A stretch of DNA of 5,225 nt, from the NCBI GenBank assembly GCA_016840965.1, contig JAEORI010000332.1, positions 1 to 5,225 of the forward strand, given 5' to 3'. Position numbers and translations under genes: made by a program. Origin of the DNA: Candidatus Thorarchaeota archaeon. GTDB lineage: Archaea; Asgardarchaeota; Thorarchaeia; Thorarchaeales; Thorarchaeaceae. Positions 1 through 5,225 of the stretch are shown piece by piece (within the stretch, counting starts at the first letter, position 1; every line of letters begins with the position of its first letter). The notes below the pieces were generated by a model. That model was not told where the DNA came from and searched no databases. It saw nothing but the letters and a program-made list of their open reading frames with translations.

Positions 1-1
1 A

Positions 2-25
2 AGATACTACAAGTTGGAGAGATGA
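2..25 (+). CDS. Possible 3' end of an upstream gene (partial)
   Basis: Reading from base 2 gives seven sense codons (R-Y-Y-K-L-E-R) and then TGA at 23-25. That TGA overlaps the ATG at 22-24 of the mannosidase as ATGA, a common arrangement for translationally coupled genes in one operon. This makes an upstream partner gene likely, but only seven codons are visible, so its product cannot be named. The alternative is that this is untranslated leader that happens to contain an in-frame stop. The overlap pattern is seen directly; the existence of the gene is inferred. Confidence 0.3.
   Translation, partial: RYYKLER
16..19 (+). promoter_or_regulatory. Shine-Dalgarno motif GGAG for the mannosidase
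   Basis: GGAG lies 2 nt before the ATG at 22 and 8 nt before the ATG at 28. Spacing alone favours initiation at 28, which would drop two residues. The ATGA overlap favours 22, where re-initiation after the upstream stop would not need ideal spacing. Neither choice affects the catalytic domain. Confidence 0.45.
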
Positions 26-2853
26 AAATGGATTTCAAGAAGATCGTCATTGTTCCACATACTCATTGGGATAGAGAATGGTATTTACCTTTTCAGAGAT
101 TCAGATTCATGTTAGTTGAACTTGTGGATGGTCTTCTTGATATTCTAACGAAACAGGATTACAGATTCATGTTAGATGGACAGACAGTGGTTCTGGAGGA
201 TTATTTAGAAATACGGGATGAGCGAAGAGATGAATTGCTTCAACAGATTCGCAATGGAAAGATCACTGTAGGTCCTTGGTATTTGTTACCAGATCAGTGG
301 CTCGTGGGTGGAGAAAGCCTTATTCGAAATATCGAATACAGTCATGATTTAGCAACGCAACTTCGAATTCCACAGATGAAGATTGGATACCTACCAGATA
401 TGTTTGGTCACTCTAATGCCATTCCACAACTACTGAGTGACCTCACCGATTTCAAAGCTGCCGTTCTCTGGCGCGGAGTTCCCCCTGACATTATGACAGT
501 ATCATTTACTTGGAAATCTCATCCTTCATCAACAGCCTCGATTCAAGCTGTGTATCTGCCTGGTGGTTATGGGAATACCTCCAGATTTGCAGAAGATTAT
601 GAGCAATTCGTAGAGATGGTTGAAATAGGAGTAACTTCTCTGGAACCTTTTTCACCAGTTTCAACATATCTACTGATGAATGGTTCAGATCACCTATTCC
701 CTCAAGCATTTGTAAAAGGATATGTGGACCGTTTAAAGAGTGAGGGGACTGATATTTCATTAGGCACTCTAAATGATTATCTTGAACATTTAGAAAACGC
801 GATTGTCGAGTCAGACTATGAACCTCCAATATATTCCGGCGAGTTTCGTTCTGCAGCCAGGGCTCCACTTCTACAAGATACTTATTCAGCTCGAATGTGG
901 ATCAAGAGTTGGAATCAGAAAGTCGAAGACATGTTAGTGAGACAGGTTGAACCTATCAGTACATATCTCTGGCTCGCTTTGAATCAACAGTATCCGACGA
1001 GTTATCTGAAAACTGCTTGGAAATGGTTATTGAGAAACCATCCTCATGATTCAATATGTGGTTGTTCTGTCGACAAAACTCACGAAGAGATGAAGGCTCG
1101 CTTCTCGTGGGCAGAATCTATTGGTGATAGTCTTATCAAGAATGCAATCAAGGTGTTGAACGAAATTGCAGAGAAATCAGTTTCCAATGAATCGAGCGTT
1201 CTTGTTTTCAATTCGGGTGGAAGCTTTGAATCTCCAGTTTACATTGAATTTGATGCAGCAAAAGAGCAGATAATCAATGGATTACAGACACCTGATGGAA
1301 CAATCTATGATGTGCAACGTCTTGAATCGAGAGATGATATCTTCTTTGAAATAACCGTTGGTATGAGAATGGCCAAGATGGGATTCGGTCTGTTACCCGG
1401 AAGGAAATTTATGAACTTCTACATCAATGATTTTGAGTTTTATGATGGTGATGAACCAGGAGTTCTTGAACTCCGATTTATTTCGGATGACCACCTTATA
1501 GGGGATCTTGATTGGGAGGGATTCAAACGCATGGCTCGGGAAATGATTGCCAGCAAGAAATACAAGAAGGTACATCTCATTGCAGCCCGACCAACTCAGA
1601 ATGTATACGCTTCCCTAGTACCCCTTCAACCTTGGACGTTCACAAAGCTTCGTCCTGTTGCTGAATTTCCAGACACAAATGAGGATATTCTGCAGGTTGA
1701 AGGAAATCAAATTAGTAATCGTTTCTATTCAGCTTCGTTCAACAAGGATGGAACTCTAAGTGTCTTCGATAAGGAGCTGGGTATAAGATACGATAGACTT
1801 CATTTCTTCGAAGATTATGGGGATCGTGGTGATGAGTATACGTTTGGTAGAGTGGGTCCTGAAAAGGCGGACATTAAGAATGTGAAGCGACATATTGTAA
1901 GCACAGGTCCTATCATTGCTGAGTTTCGACAGGAACTGGAAATAGAAGTATTCGAGAGTCTTGATGACTCAAGAGAGAAACGAACCGGAAAGGTTAGAGT
2001 ACCTATTGAATCCATATTTAGATTCTATCGTGATTCACCTAGAATTGAAGTGACAACGAAACTTACAAACAGAACTAAAAATCACAGATTAAGGATCTGC
2101 TTCGATTTTCCCTTTGAATCAGAGAAATCACTTACAGCAACACACTTCGGTGTTGTTGAACGAGATGGAGCTCCCGAAAGAATCCCAGAGACCGAAGTGC
2201 TAGAGAAGACCCAGTCTTCATTCTCAGAAATGCCTTCAGGAATACAACCGCAAAAGCGATTCATCAGAGTTAATGACGACAAAGGAGATGGAGCCATTAC
2301 TGTCTTTAATACGGGTCTGCCAGAAGTCGAGCTTCTTAATGGCAATCGAATTGCATTAACACTCATTCGTTCGGTTGGATGGCTTTCACGAGCAGATATC
2401 CCGGAGAGACCAATTCATGCTGGACCAGGAGAAGAAACACCAGGAGCTCAAGAATTGGGAACTGAATATGAATACAACTATGGTTTCGCTGCACATTCAA
2501 AAGAAGAGCCATTTCACTTTAGTTTAGACATCGCAGATGCAGCATCTGAGAAAGCATTAGTAGTAACTCTGAATCAATCGAATATGTTCTCAAAACTGCT
2601 TAATCCAATCATTCAGATTGATAATCCAAGCATAAGGATTTCTTCTATGCGGATGCGGAAGGATGCAGTTCTAGTAACAATGTATAACATTGAGAACAAC
2701 GATATTAATGCCCTACTGGAGATTGAGGAGTCTTTTACGACATTGACAGAAGTCAAGATAGACGGAGTAATAAAGCAGGAGCACAGGGCAAGTGGGAAGA
2801 GTGTCAGCCTAGTCTTCAGTCCTCGCGAGATCAAGATGTGTGTACTGAAATGA
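22..2853 (+). CDS. GH38 family alpha-mannosidase, cytosolic
   Basis: This 943-residue glycoside hydrolase of family 38 is a Zn-dependent retaining alpha-mannosidase. Domains run in family order: a catalytic N-terminal domain (about residues 8-290), a three-helix middle domain (about 290-385), and C-terminal beta domains from about residue 555 that carry the characteristic DYGDRGDEY block (598-606). The HTHWDREW signature is at 13-20. By family analogy the metal ligands are H15, D17, the nucleophile D126 (in PDMFGHS) and H342 (in HPHDSICG). D223 in NGSDH is the likely acid/base. The GEFRS and LLQDTYSAR blocks (273-290) are typical of the prokaryotic branch that includes MngB and streptococcal alpha-1,3-mannosidase. 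There is no signal peptide or membrane segment, so it should act in the cytosol on imported or recycled mannosides. The exact substrate (mannosylglycerate, N-glycan fragment or other) cannot be read from the sequence. The ATG at 22 overlaps a possible upstream TGA. The ATG at 28 (M3) sits 8 nt after GGAG and is a real alternative start. The gene is intact, without frameshift. Confidence 0.93.
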   Translation: MKMDFKKIVIVPHTHWDREWYLPFQRFRFMLVELVDGLLDILTKQDYRFMLDGQTVVLEDYLEIRDERRDELLQQIRNGKITVGPWYLLPDQWLVGGESLIRNIEYSHDLATQLRIPQMKIGYLPDMFGHSNAIPQLLSDLTDFKAAVLWRGVPPDIMTVSFTWKSHPSSTASIQAVYLPGGYGNTSRFAEDYEQFVEMVEIGVTSLEPFSPVSTYLLMNGSDHLFPQAFVKGYVDRLKSEGTDISLGTLNDYLEHLENAIVESDYEPPIYSGEFRSAARAPLLQDTYSARMWIKSWNQKVEDMLVRQVEPISTYLWLALNQQYPTSYLKTAWKWLLRNHPHDSICGCSVDKTHEEMKARFSWAESIGDSLIKNAIKVLNEIAEKSVSNESSVLVFNSGGSFESPVYIEFDAAKEQIINGLQTPDGTIYDVQRLESRDDIFFEITVGMRMAKMGFGLLPGRKFMNFYINDFEFYDGDEPGVLELRFISDDHLIGDLDWEGFKRMAREMIASKKYKKVHLIAARPTQNVYASLVPLQPWTFTKLRPVAEFPDTNEDILQVEGNQISNRFYSASFNKDGTLSVFDKELGIRYDRLHFFEDYGDRGDEYTFGRVGPEKADIKNVKRHIVSTGPIIAEFRQELEIEVFESLDDSREKRTGKVRVPIESIFRFYRDSPRIEVTTKLTNRTKNHRLRICFDFPFESEKSLTATHFGVVERDGAPERIPETEVLEKTQSSFSEMPSGIQPQKRFIRVNDDKGDGAITVFNTGLPEVELLNGNRIALTLIRSVGWLSRADIPERPIHAGPGEETPGAQELGTEYEYNYGFAAHSKEEPFHFSLDIADAASEKALVVTLNQSNMFSKLLNPIIQIDNPSIRISSMRMRKDAVLVTMYNIENNDINALLEIEESFTTLTEVKIDGVIKQEHRASGKSVSLVFSPREIKMCVLK

Positions 2854-2879
2854 GATGGGTAATTTGCTCATTGAATCGG

Positions 2880-2887
2880 TTATATAG
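2880..2887 (+). promoter_or_regulatory. Weak TATA-like box in the spacer
   Basis: TTATATAG lies 27 bases after the mannosidase stop and is a plausible archaeal TATA element. Transcription would start near 2910 and leave a leader of about 160 nt before the ATG at 3072. A closer candidate is TTTATTA at 3018-3024, which would give a leader of about 25 nt. The two cannot be separated by eye. The spacer 2854-3071 holds no convincing gene; its only start-stop reading frames noted are about 10 codons long. Confidence 0.25.
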
Positions 2888-2993
2888 AGGGACGTCAACA
2901 AAATACGAGCCCTACAAAGATGCTGGACAAACTCTTACTGTTATCGTGAATAGGATAGAGATTTGATACACATGATTGCGTAGTCATAAGGAG

Positions 2994-3058
2994 CCTAAGA
3001 AGAGGTTCTACGGTTCATTTATTACCTAGAATTGTTTGGGAGTTTCAAAGTTCTTAGG
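2994..3058 (+). promoter_or_regulatory. Candidate folded leader RNA before the 128-aa membrane protein
   Basis: CCTAAGAA (2994-3001) is the exact reverse complement of TTCTTAGG (3051-3058). Nested inside is a hairpin: TTCTA (3006-3010) pairs with TAGAA (3027-3031) and GGT (3012-3014) pairs with ACC (3024-3026), with C3011 bulged and a 9-nt loop. The outer right arm ends 5 bases before the AAGGA ribosome-binding site (3062-3066), so folding could affect access to it. An AAGGAG (2988-2993) without any start codon at useful distance lies immediately 5' of the structure. The pairing is seen directly; the regulatory role is inferred. If the promoter is the TTTATTA box at 3018-3024, this RNA would not be made. 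Confidence 0.25.
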
Positions 3059-3061
3059 AAA

Positions 3062-3066
3062 AAGGA
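3062..3066 (+). promoter_or_regulatory. Ribosome-binding site AAGGA
   Basis: AAGGA lies 5 nt before the ATG at 3072 and decides that start over the in-frame TTG at 3036, which has no ribosome-binding site and would add 12 residues unlike a membrane-protein N-terminus. Confidence 0.55.
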
Positions 3067-3071
3067 ATCTT

Positions 3072-3458
3072 ATGGCAGAAATACCAATGAGTCAACCTAG
3101 TTATAGTGGACCTAGTGAAAGACCACTAGGTGTCACAATCATCGCGGGCCTCCAGCTACTCAGCTCGATTGTTATGATATTTAGTGGATACCTATTAGTT
3201 TTTGTTGGAGCTGGCCTTGGCTTTTTTGGCTTGGGCTTACTATTTGGAGGGATATTTCTCATCATTGGCCTTATCGGATTTATTATCGGTTGGGGTCTTT
3301 GGACTCTGAAAAGCTGGGCTTGGATGATTGCATTCATTCTGAACCTAATTAACGTCATTATAGCTGTGATCGGCTTTGATATAGTCAGTTTGATAATCCC
3401 CTTGATCATAGTGATATACTTGAATCAGGGAGAAGTCAAAGCCGCCTTTGGACGGTGA
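3072..3458 (+). CDS. Small four-helix integral membrane protein, unknown function
   Basis: The 128-residue protein starts with a short polar N-terminus rich in Pro and Ser (residues 1-18). Hydrophobic stretches follow at about 20-45, 48-78 (very Gly-rich, FFGLGLLFGG), 83-101 and 102-117. A short polar tail ends in EVKAAFGR. The layout 'RPLGVT' before helix 1, 'GWGLWTLKSWAW' before helix 3, and a final helix followed by a Y-L-x-x-x-x-V-K-A-x-F-type tail matches a widespread group of small archaeal and bacterial membrane proteins related in style to DUF2127. No catalytic motif is visible, so no function is assigned. Folding into the cytoplasmic membrane is expected. The gene stands alone between a 218-base spacer and a hairpin terminator candidate, so it is probably monocistronic. 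An upstream TTG at 3036 would give 140 residues but is less likely. Confidence 0.8.
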   Translation: MAEIPMSQPSYSGPSERPLGVTIIAGLQLLSSIVMIFSGYLLVFVGAGLGFFGLGLLFGGIFLIIGLIGFIIGWGLWTLKSWAWMIAFILNLINVIIAVIGFDIVSLIIPLIIVIYLNQGEVKAAFGR

Positions 3459-3481
3459 GACAGCCCTACATTGAAACGTGA

Positions 3482-3521
3482 GTATTCCGGGTCGCGCGGC
3501 CTGGAGTACGTCCCTATTTTT
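3482..3521 (+). terminator. Hairpin plus T-run after the 128-aa membrane protein
   Basis: Bases 3482-3493 pair with 3498-3509 around a GCGC loop, giving a 12-bp stem with no mismatch and three G-U wobbles (3485/3506, 3489/3502, 3492/3499). Five Ts follow at 3517-3521. The wobbles become A-C mismatches on the opposite strand, so the structure belongs to a plus-strand RNA. It begins 23 bases after the stop codon. The 7-base gap between stem and T-run is longer than in classical intrinsic terminators. It could therefore be a terminator assisted by the T-tract or a 3'-end stabilising hairpin. Confidence 0.55.
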
Positions 3522-3539
3522 CTCGCAAGAATGTTAGGC

Positions 3540-3548
3540 AAATATAAG
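3540..3548 (+). promoter_or_regulatory. TATA-like box upstream of the flavodoxin gene
   Basis: AAATATAAG, preceded by GGC as a weak BRE-like element, lies just downstream of the hairpin terminator. Archaeal spacing predicts a transcript start near 3570, only about 10-15 nt before the ATG at 3583 and downstream of the ATG at 3562. If this box is used, the shorter protein start is required and the mRNA has a very short leader. This is inferred from spacing alone. Confidence 0.4.
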
Positions 3549-3582
3549 AGCGCATCGAATAATGGAGTTAGAAGTGCTGGTA

Positions 3583-4047
3583 ATGGACTGTCTATTGGTG
3601 GTCTTTTCATATCATCATAGGAATACAGAGAAAATTGCTATGGTCTTCGCGAAGGTTCTTGATGCACAAATTAAGACGCCGCGAGAAACAGACACTAATG
3701 AGCTTCGAGAGTATGACTTAGTTGGTTTTGGCTCAGGGATCTACAGTGCGAAACATCACAGGACGTTGCTTGATATTGCTGATAGACTACCACAAGTCGC
3801 TGACAGGAAAGCATTCATTTTCTCAACAAGCGCTATGGTGGGAAAAGAAAAAGTTGCCAAGGATCACTCGACACTTAGAGAAAAACTGCAATCTAAAGGT
3901 TACACAATTATTGACGAATTTGCTTGTAGAGGATTCAATACTAATAGTTTCATGAGATATCTTGGGGGAATGAACAAGGGCAGACCGAATGCAGAAGACC
4001 TCAAAAATGCGGAAGAGTTTGCTCGGAATTTAATACGGAAGCTGTAA
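3583..4047 (+). CDS. Flavodoxin-family protein
   Basis: This 154-residue soluble flavodoxin-fold protein is expected to bind FMN and carry electrons in the cytosol. The N-terminal strand LLVVFS leads into the phosphate-binding loop SYHHRNT (9-15), a variant of the classical T/S-x-T-G-N-T loop. It is followed by YDLVGFGSGIYSAKHH (44-59, the first isoalloxazine loop), KAFIFSTS (76-83, the second loop region) and a C-terminal ACRGF...GGMNKGRPN segment (114-136). These blocks match a known group of archaeal and clostridial flavodoxin-like proteins starting with M-x-x-L-V-V-Y-Y-S-Y-H-H-type sequences, so the ATG at 3583 is preferred. An ATG at 3562 adds seven residues, and a GTG at 3574 lies 6 nt after GGAG (3564-3567) and is also possible. 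The redox partner is unknown. The next gene begins 69 bases downstream and may be co-transcribed. Confidence 0.88.
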   Translation: MDCLLVVFSYHHRNTEKIAMVFAKVLDAQIKTPRETDTNELREYDLVGFGSGIYSAKHHRTLLDIADRLPQVADRKAFIFSTSAMVGKEKVAKDHSTLREKLQSKGYTIIDEFACRGFNTNSFMRYLGGMNKGRPNAEDLKNAEEFARNLIRKL

Positions 4048-4060
4048 TAGAATCATAGGA

Positions 4061-4067
4061 TTAATTA
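4061..4067 (+). promoter_or_regulatory. Possible TATA box before the Trp-rich membrane protein
   Basis: TTAATTA begins 14 bases after the flavodoxin stop. Archaeal spacing would put a transcript start near 4090, leaving a leader of about 25 nt that contains the GGAG at 4104-4107. This allows independent expression, but read-through from the flavodoxin gene is equally possible because no terminator is seen between the two. Confidence 0.25.
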
Positions 4068-4103
4068 GAGAAGTCCGGTAGTGCTCTATTCTCAATCAAT
4101 GAT

Positions 4104-4107
4104 GGAG
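4104..4107 (+). promoter_or_regulatory. Shine-Dalgarno GGAG that decides the start at 4117
   Basis: GGAG lies 9 nt before the ATG at 4117. The in-frame GTG at 4081 and ATGs at 4099 and 4102 have no comparable upstream motif, so 4117 is the best start. Confidence 0.55.
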
Positions 4108-4116
4108 TATAAAATT

Positions 4117-4731
4117 ATGAACTCTGATGAAGAGAAGCTCGATGAAGAAAAGAAAAGATTTCTACTGAAAAATTGGAAAATGACCTTGGTGATGGCAGTG
4201 TGTATTGCTGCAGGCGCCATTGTAGCACTTTTGGTATTTCTTTGGGTAGTGAATGAAGCGATAGCAACAGCTTTCGCACCAGTTGCACTTGGAGACTGGA
4301 CAATCGGTTTTATTGTAGCATTTGTCTTACATCTAATCTTTTGGGAACTCCTCCTTGTGGCTTCTTGGGGAATTCCACTAGCAGCGGTATTGTACTGGCA
4401 GTTCAGTAAACTCCCAGATGCAGAACTCTGGAAACCTAAAGGTGGAAAGCGTGAAGGCGGCGATGCATTCGGCTTTTTGATTGCAGTAGCATGGTTACTT
4501 ATGATATGGATGGATGGTCGATGGAATCAACCATTTGTAGAGTGGGAATTTATTGAGTGGGTCGATTCATGGTTAACTGCTTTAGGCTGGGTCTTAGTGA
4601 TATTTGGCATTCCAGCTGTTGTAATTTTCGTTCTCTGGCTGATAAATAGGGAGATGAAAAAGGAATACAAATCACGAACTAAAACTGCTGATGAAGTTGT
4701 AGACGAACCTTCAGAGGAAGCAACGGACTAA
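4117..4731 (+). CDS. Tryptophan-rich integral membrane protein, unknown function
   Basis: I do not recognise a named family for this 204-residue protein. It has a charged N-terminus (residues 1-21, mostly D/E/K), then hydrophobic segments at about 22-45, 61-96 (long, perhaps two helices broken at P87), 117-132 and 152-177, and an acidic, basic-start C-terminal tail (178-204). There are 15 tryptophans by my count, about 7% of residues, many at predicted membrane boundaries: W61, W76, W84, W94, W131, W136, W143, W148, W152. A glycine/lysine-rich loop (KPKGGKREGGD, 106-116) separates the two halves. The motif MDGRWNQPF (132-140) looks like a family-specific loop. Both termini are charged; the cytoplasmic side cannot be fixed firmly by eye. 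It follows the flavodoxin gene by 69 bases. Starting at GTG 4081 would add 12 residues and is less supported. Confidence 0.75.
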   Translation: MNSDEEKLDEEKKRFLLKNWKMTLVMAVCIAAGAIVALLVFLWVVNEAIATAFAPVALGDWTIGFIVAFVLHLIFWELLLVASWGIPLAAVLYWQFSKLPDAELWKPKGGKREGGDAFGFLIAVAWLLMIWMDGRWNQPFVEWEFIEWVDSWLTALGWVLVIFGIPAVVIFVLWLINREMKKEYKSRTKTADEVVDEPSEEATD

Positions 4732-4733
4732 AC

Positions 4734-4751
4734 AGATTGATGGGTCAATCT
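4734..4751 (+). other. Small hairpin directly after the stop codon
   Basis: AGATTGA (4734-4740) pairs perfectly with TCAATCT (4745-4751) around a TGGG loop, two bases after the TAA at 4729-4731. No T-run follows, so it is not a terminator by itself. It could protect the 3' end of the mRNA or be chance. Confidence 0.3.
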
Positions 4752-4783
4752 AGCTACTCTGCAACTCTGAATTGAAATAAGAA

Positions 4784-4814
4784 GCCCCCCAGATTTCGGG
4801 GGGCATCCATTTTT
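4784..4814 (+). terminator. Strong C6/G6 hairpin terminator between convergent genes
   Basis: GCCCCCC (4784-4790) pairs with GGGGGGC (4798-4804) around a 7-nt loop, followed after five bases by TTTTT (4810-4814). It lies between the stops of the plus-strand Trp-rich protein gene (4731) and the minus-strand gene (4839). On the minus strand the same stem is followed by T-rich TTCTTATTTC, so it may work in both directions. Archaeal termination usually needs only T-tracts, so a strong hairpin is notable if the host is archaeal. Confidence 0.75.
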
Positions 4815-4838
4815 CTTGTGTGCTCAGAACCTATTTGA

Positions 4839-5225
4839 CTACTCTTCCGGTTGGAGCCACTTCCATGCATACCAAACAATCAGTGCACAAAACACGACAT
4901 AACCAATTCCCAGAATATTCTCATATGCGGGTCTGAGTATAATGAATCCTATTCCATCAATAATGATGAAGAAAATAGCTACGATGATGTTTGCCCAGCG
5001 ATTCATTTTATACGGAAGTTCCAAGGAAAGGAAGACCATGAAGATAGGAATCATCATCATGATTGCCATTAGGGCTAACATATCTTCAGTCAGTGGGATA
5101 TCCAAGGTTCCATTTATGATATCCTCTAACATTCCTGGTTCCATATATCGGATGACATCTCCCTGAAGACCGACGAGCATACGGGCTACCCAGAGAACTG
5201 AGAGCTTTACTTTCATATCTACCAT
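4839..5225 (-). CDS. DUF6326-family integral membrane protein
   Basis: This 128-residue membrane protein reads leftwards. It has the features I associate with DUF6326: an N-terminal KVKLSVLWV helix (5-21), the short D-V-x-x-Y-M-E-P-G-M-L-E segment (23-34) and N-G-T. Then comes a Met-rich helix (about 47-66) with IPIFMVFLSLELPYKMNRWANI (59-80), whose N-R-W-x-N-I core is the strongest match. Two further helices (about 80-97 and 104-120) lead to the terminal WYAWKW. Four helices are expected. No function is known for the family and no catalytic residues are visible. The ATG is the last codon of the window, so an upstream start and the promoter cannot be judged; M4 (5214-5216) is an alternative start closer to the usual family N-terminus. 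The gene is convergent with the Trp-rich protein gene and shares the hairpin terminator region. Confidence 0.82.
   Translation of the reverse strand: MVDMKVKLSVLWVARMLVGLQGDVIRYMEPGMLEDIINGTLDIPLTEDMLALMAIMMMIPIFMVFLSLELPYKMNRWANIIVAIFFIIIDGIGFIILRPAYENILGIGYVVFCALIVWYAWKWLQPEE

Noticed and set aside
102..175. 14-base direct repeat (102-115 and 162-175) spaced 60 bases apart
   Set aside because: Both copies encode RFML in parts of the GH38 domain that are normally conserved in the family; a repeat of this length is only marginally unexpected in 5 kb.
506..868. 120-codon frame on the minus strand
   Set aside because: It lies antisense inside the mannosidase catalytic domain, which has clear family motifs; its translation resembles no protein family I know.
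2854..3035. Small peptide genes in the spacer after the mannosidase
   Set aside because: The start-stop frames noted are about 10 codons (for example from 2855) and lack ribosome-binding sites.
3036..3071. TTG start giving a 140-residue version of the small membrane protein
   Set aside because: No ribosome-binding site precedes it, while AAGGA is well placed for the ATG at 3072.
3101..3409. 102-codon frame on the minus strand opposite the small membrane protein
   Set aside because: It is the complement of a hydrophobic gene, giving a Pro/Lys/Arg-rich artefact; the plus-strand frame has helices, a ribosome-binding site and family-like motifs.
3722..3955. 77-codon plus-strand frame inside the flavodoxin
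   Set aside because: It is out of frame with a protein whose conserved blocks span this region; no ribosome-binding site supports it.
4851..5166. Two plus-strand frames of 73 and 74 codons
   Set aside because: They are shadows of the minus-strand DUF6326 gene, whose N-R-W-x-N-I core is in the opposite strand.
1..5225. CRISPR array, tRNA, rRNA, insertion sequence or defence genes
   Set aside because: No regularly spaced repeats, cloverleaf-like segments, transposase motifs or terminal inverted repeats were seen.

Overview
This 5.2 kb window is compact and about 40% GC by eye. It holds one large cytosolic glycosidase gene followed by four short genes, three of which encode small multipass membrane proteins. 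Several features suggest an archaeon: Shine-Dalgarno motifs of the GGAG/AAGGA type, TATA-like A/T boxes at plausible distances from starts, a soluble GH38 mannosidase without a signal peptide, a 'SYHHxNT' flavodoxin, and small 'RPLGVT...' membrane proteins. The overall style resembles Thorarchaeota-like Asgard archaea. That placement rests on protein style only; there is no rRNA or other marker here, and a bacterium cannot be formally excluded.

Layout. Positions 2-25 may hold the last codons of an upstream gene whose TGA overlaps the ATG of the next gene (ATGA). Positions 22-2853 (+) encode a complete GH38 alpha-mannosidase with all expected metal-binding and catalytic residues. A 218-base spacer with a candidate folded leader leads to a 128-residue, roughly four-helix membrane protein (3072-3458). 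That gene is followed by a 12-bp hairpin with a downstream T-run. A TATA-like box then precedes a flavodoxin-type protein (3583-4047). After 69 bases comes a tryptophan-rich membrane protein (4117-4731). A convergent intergenic region with two hairpins, one of them a strong C6/G6 terminator, separates it from a DUF6326-family membrane protein on the minus strand (4839-5225), whose start lies exactly at the window edge.

How the genes fit together. The mannosidase probably belongs to an operon entering from the left, and nothing downstream is obviously linked to sugar metabolism. The flavodoxin and the Trp-rich membrane protein are adjacent and could be co-transcribed, but a shared redox function is only a guess. 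I see no mobile element, CRISPR array, tRNA, rRNA or defence system, and no convincing case for a new multi-gene system. The most distinctive signals are the 3'-end hairpins followed by the same ATTTTTCTYG tract (unusual if the host is archaeal), the folded leader before the 128-residue protein, and the very Trp-rich unassigned membrane protein.
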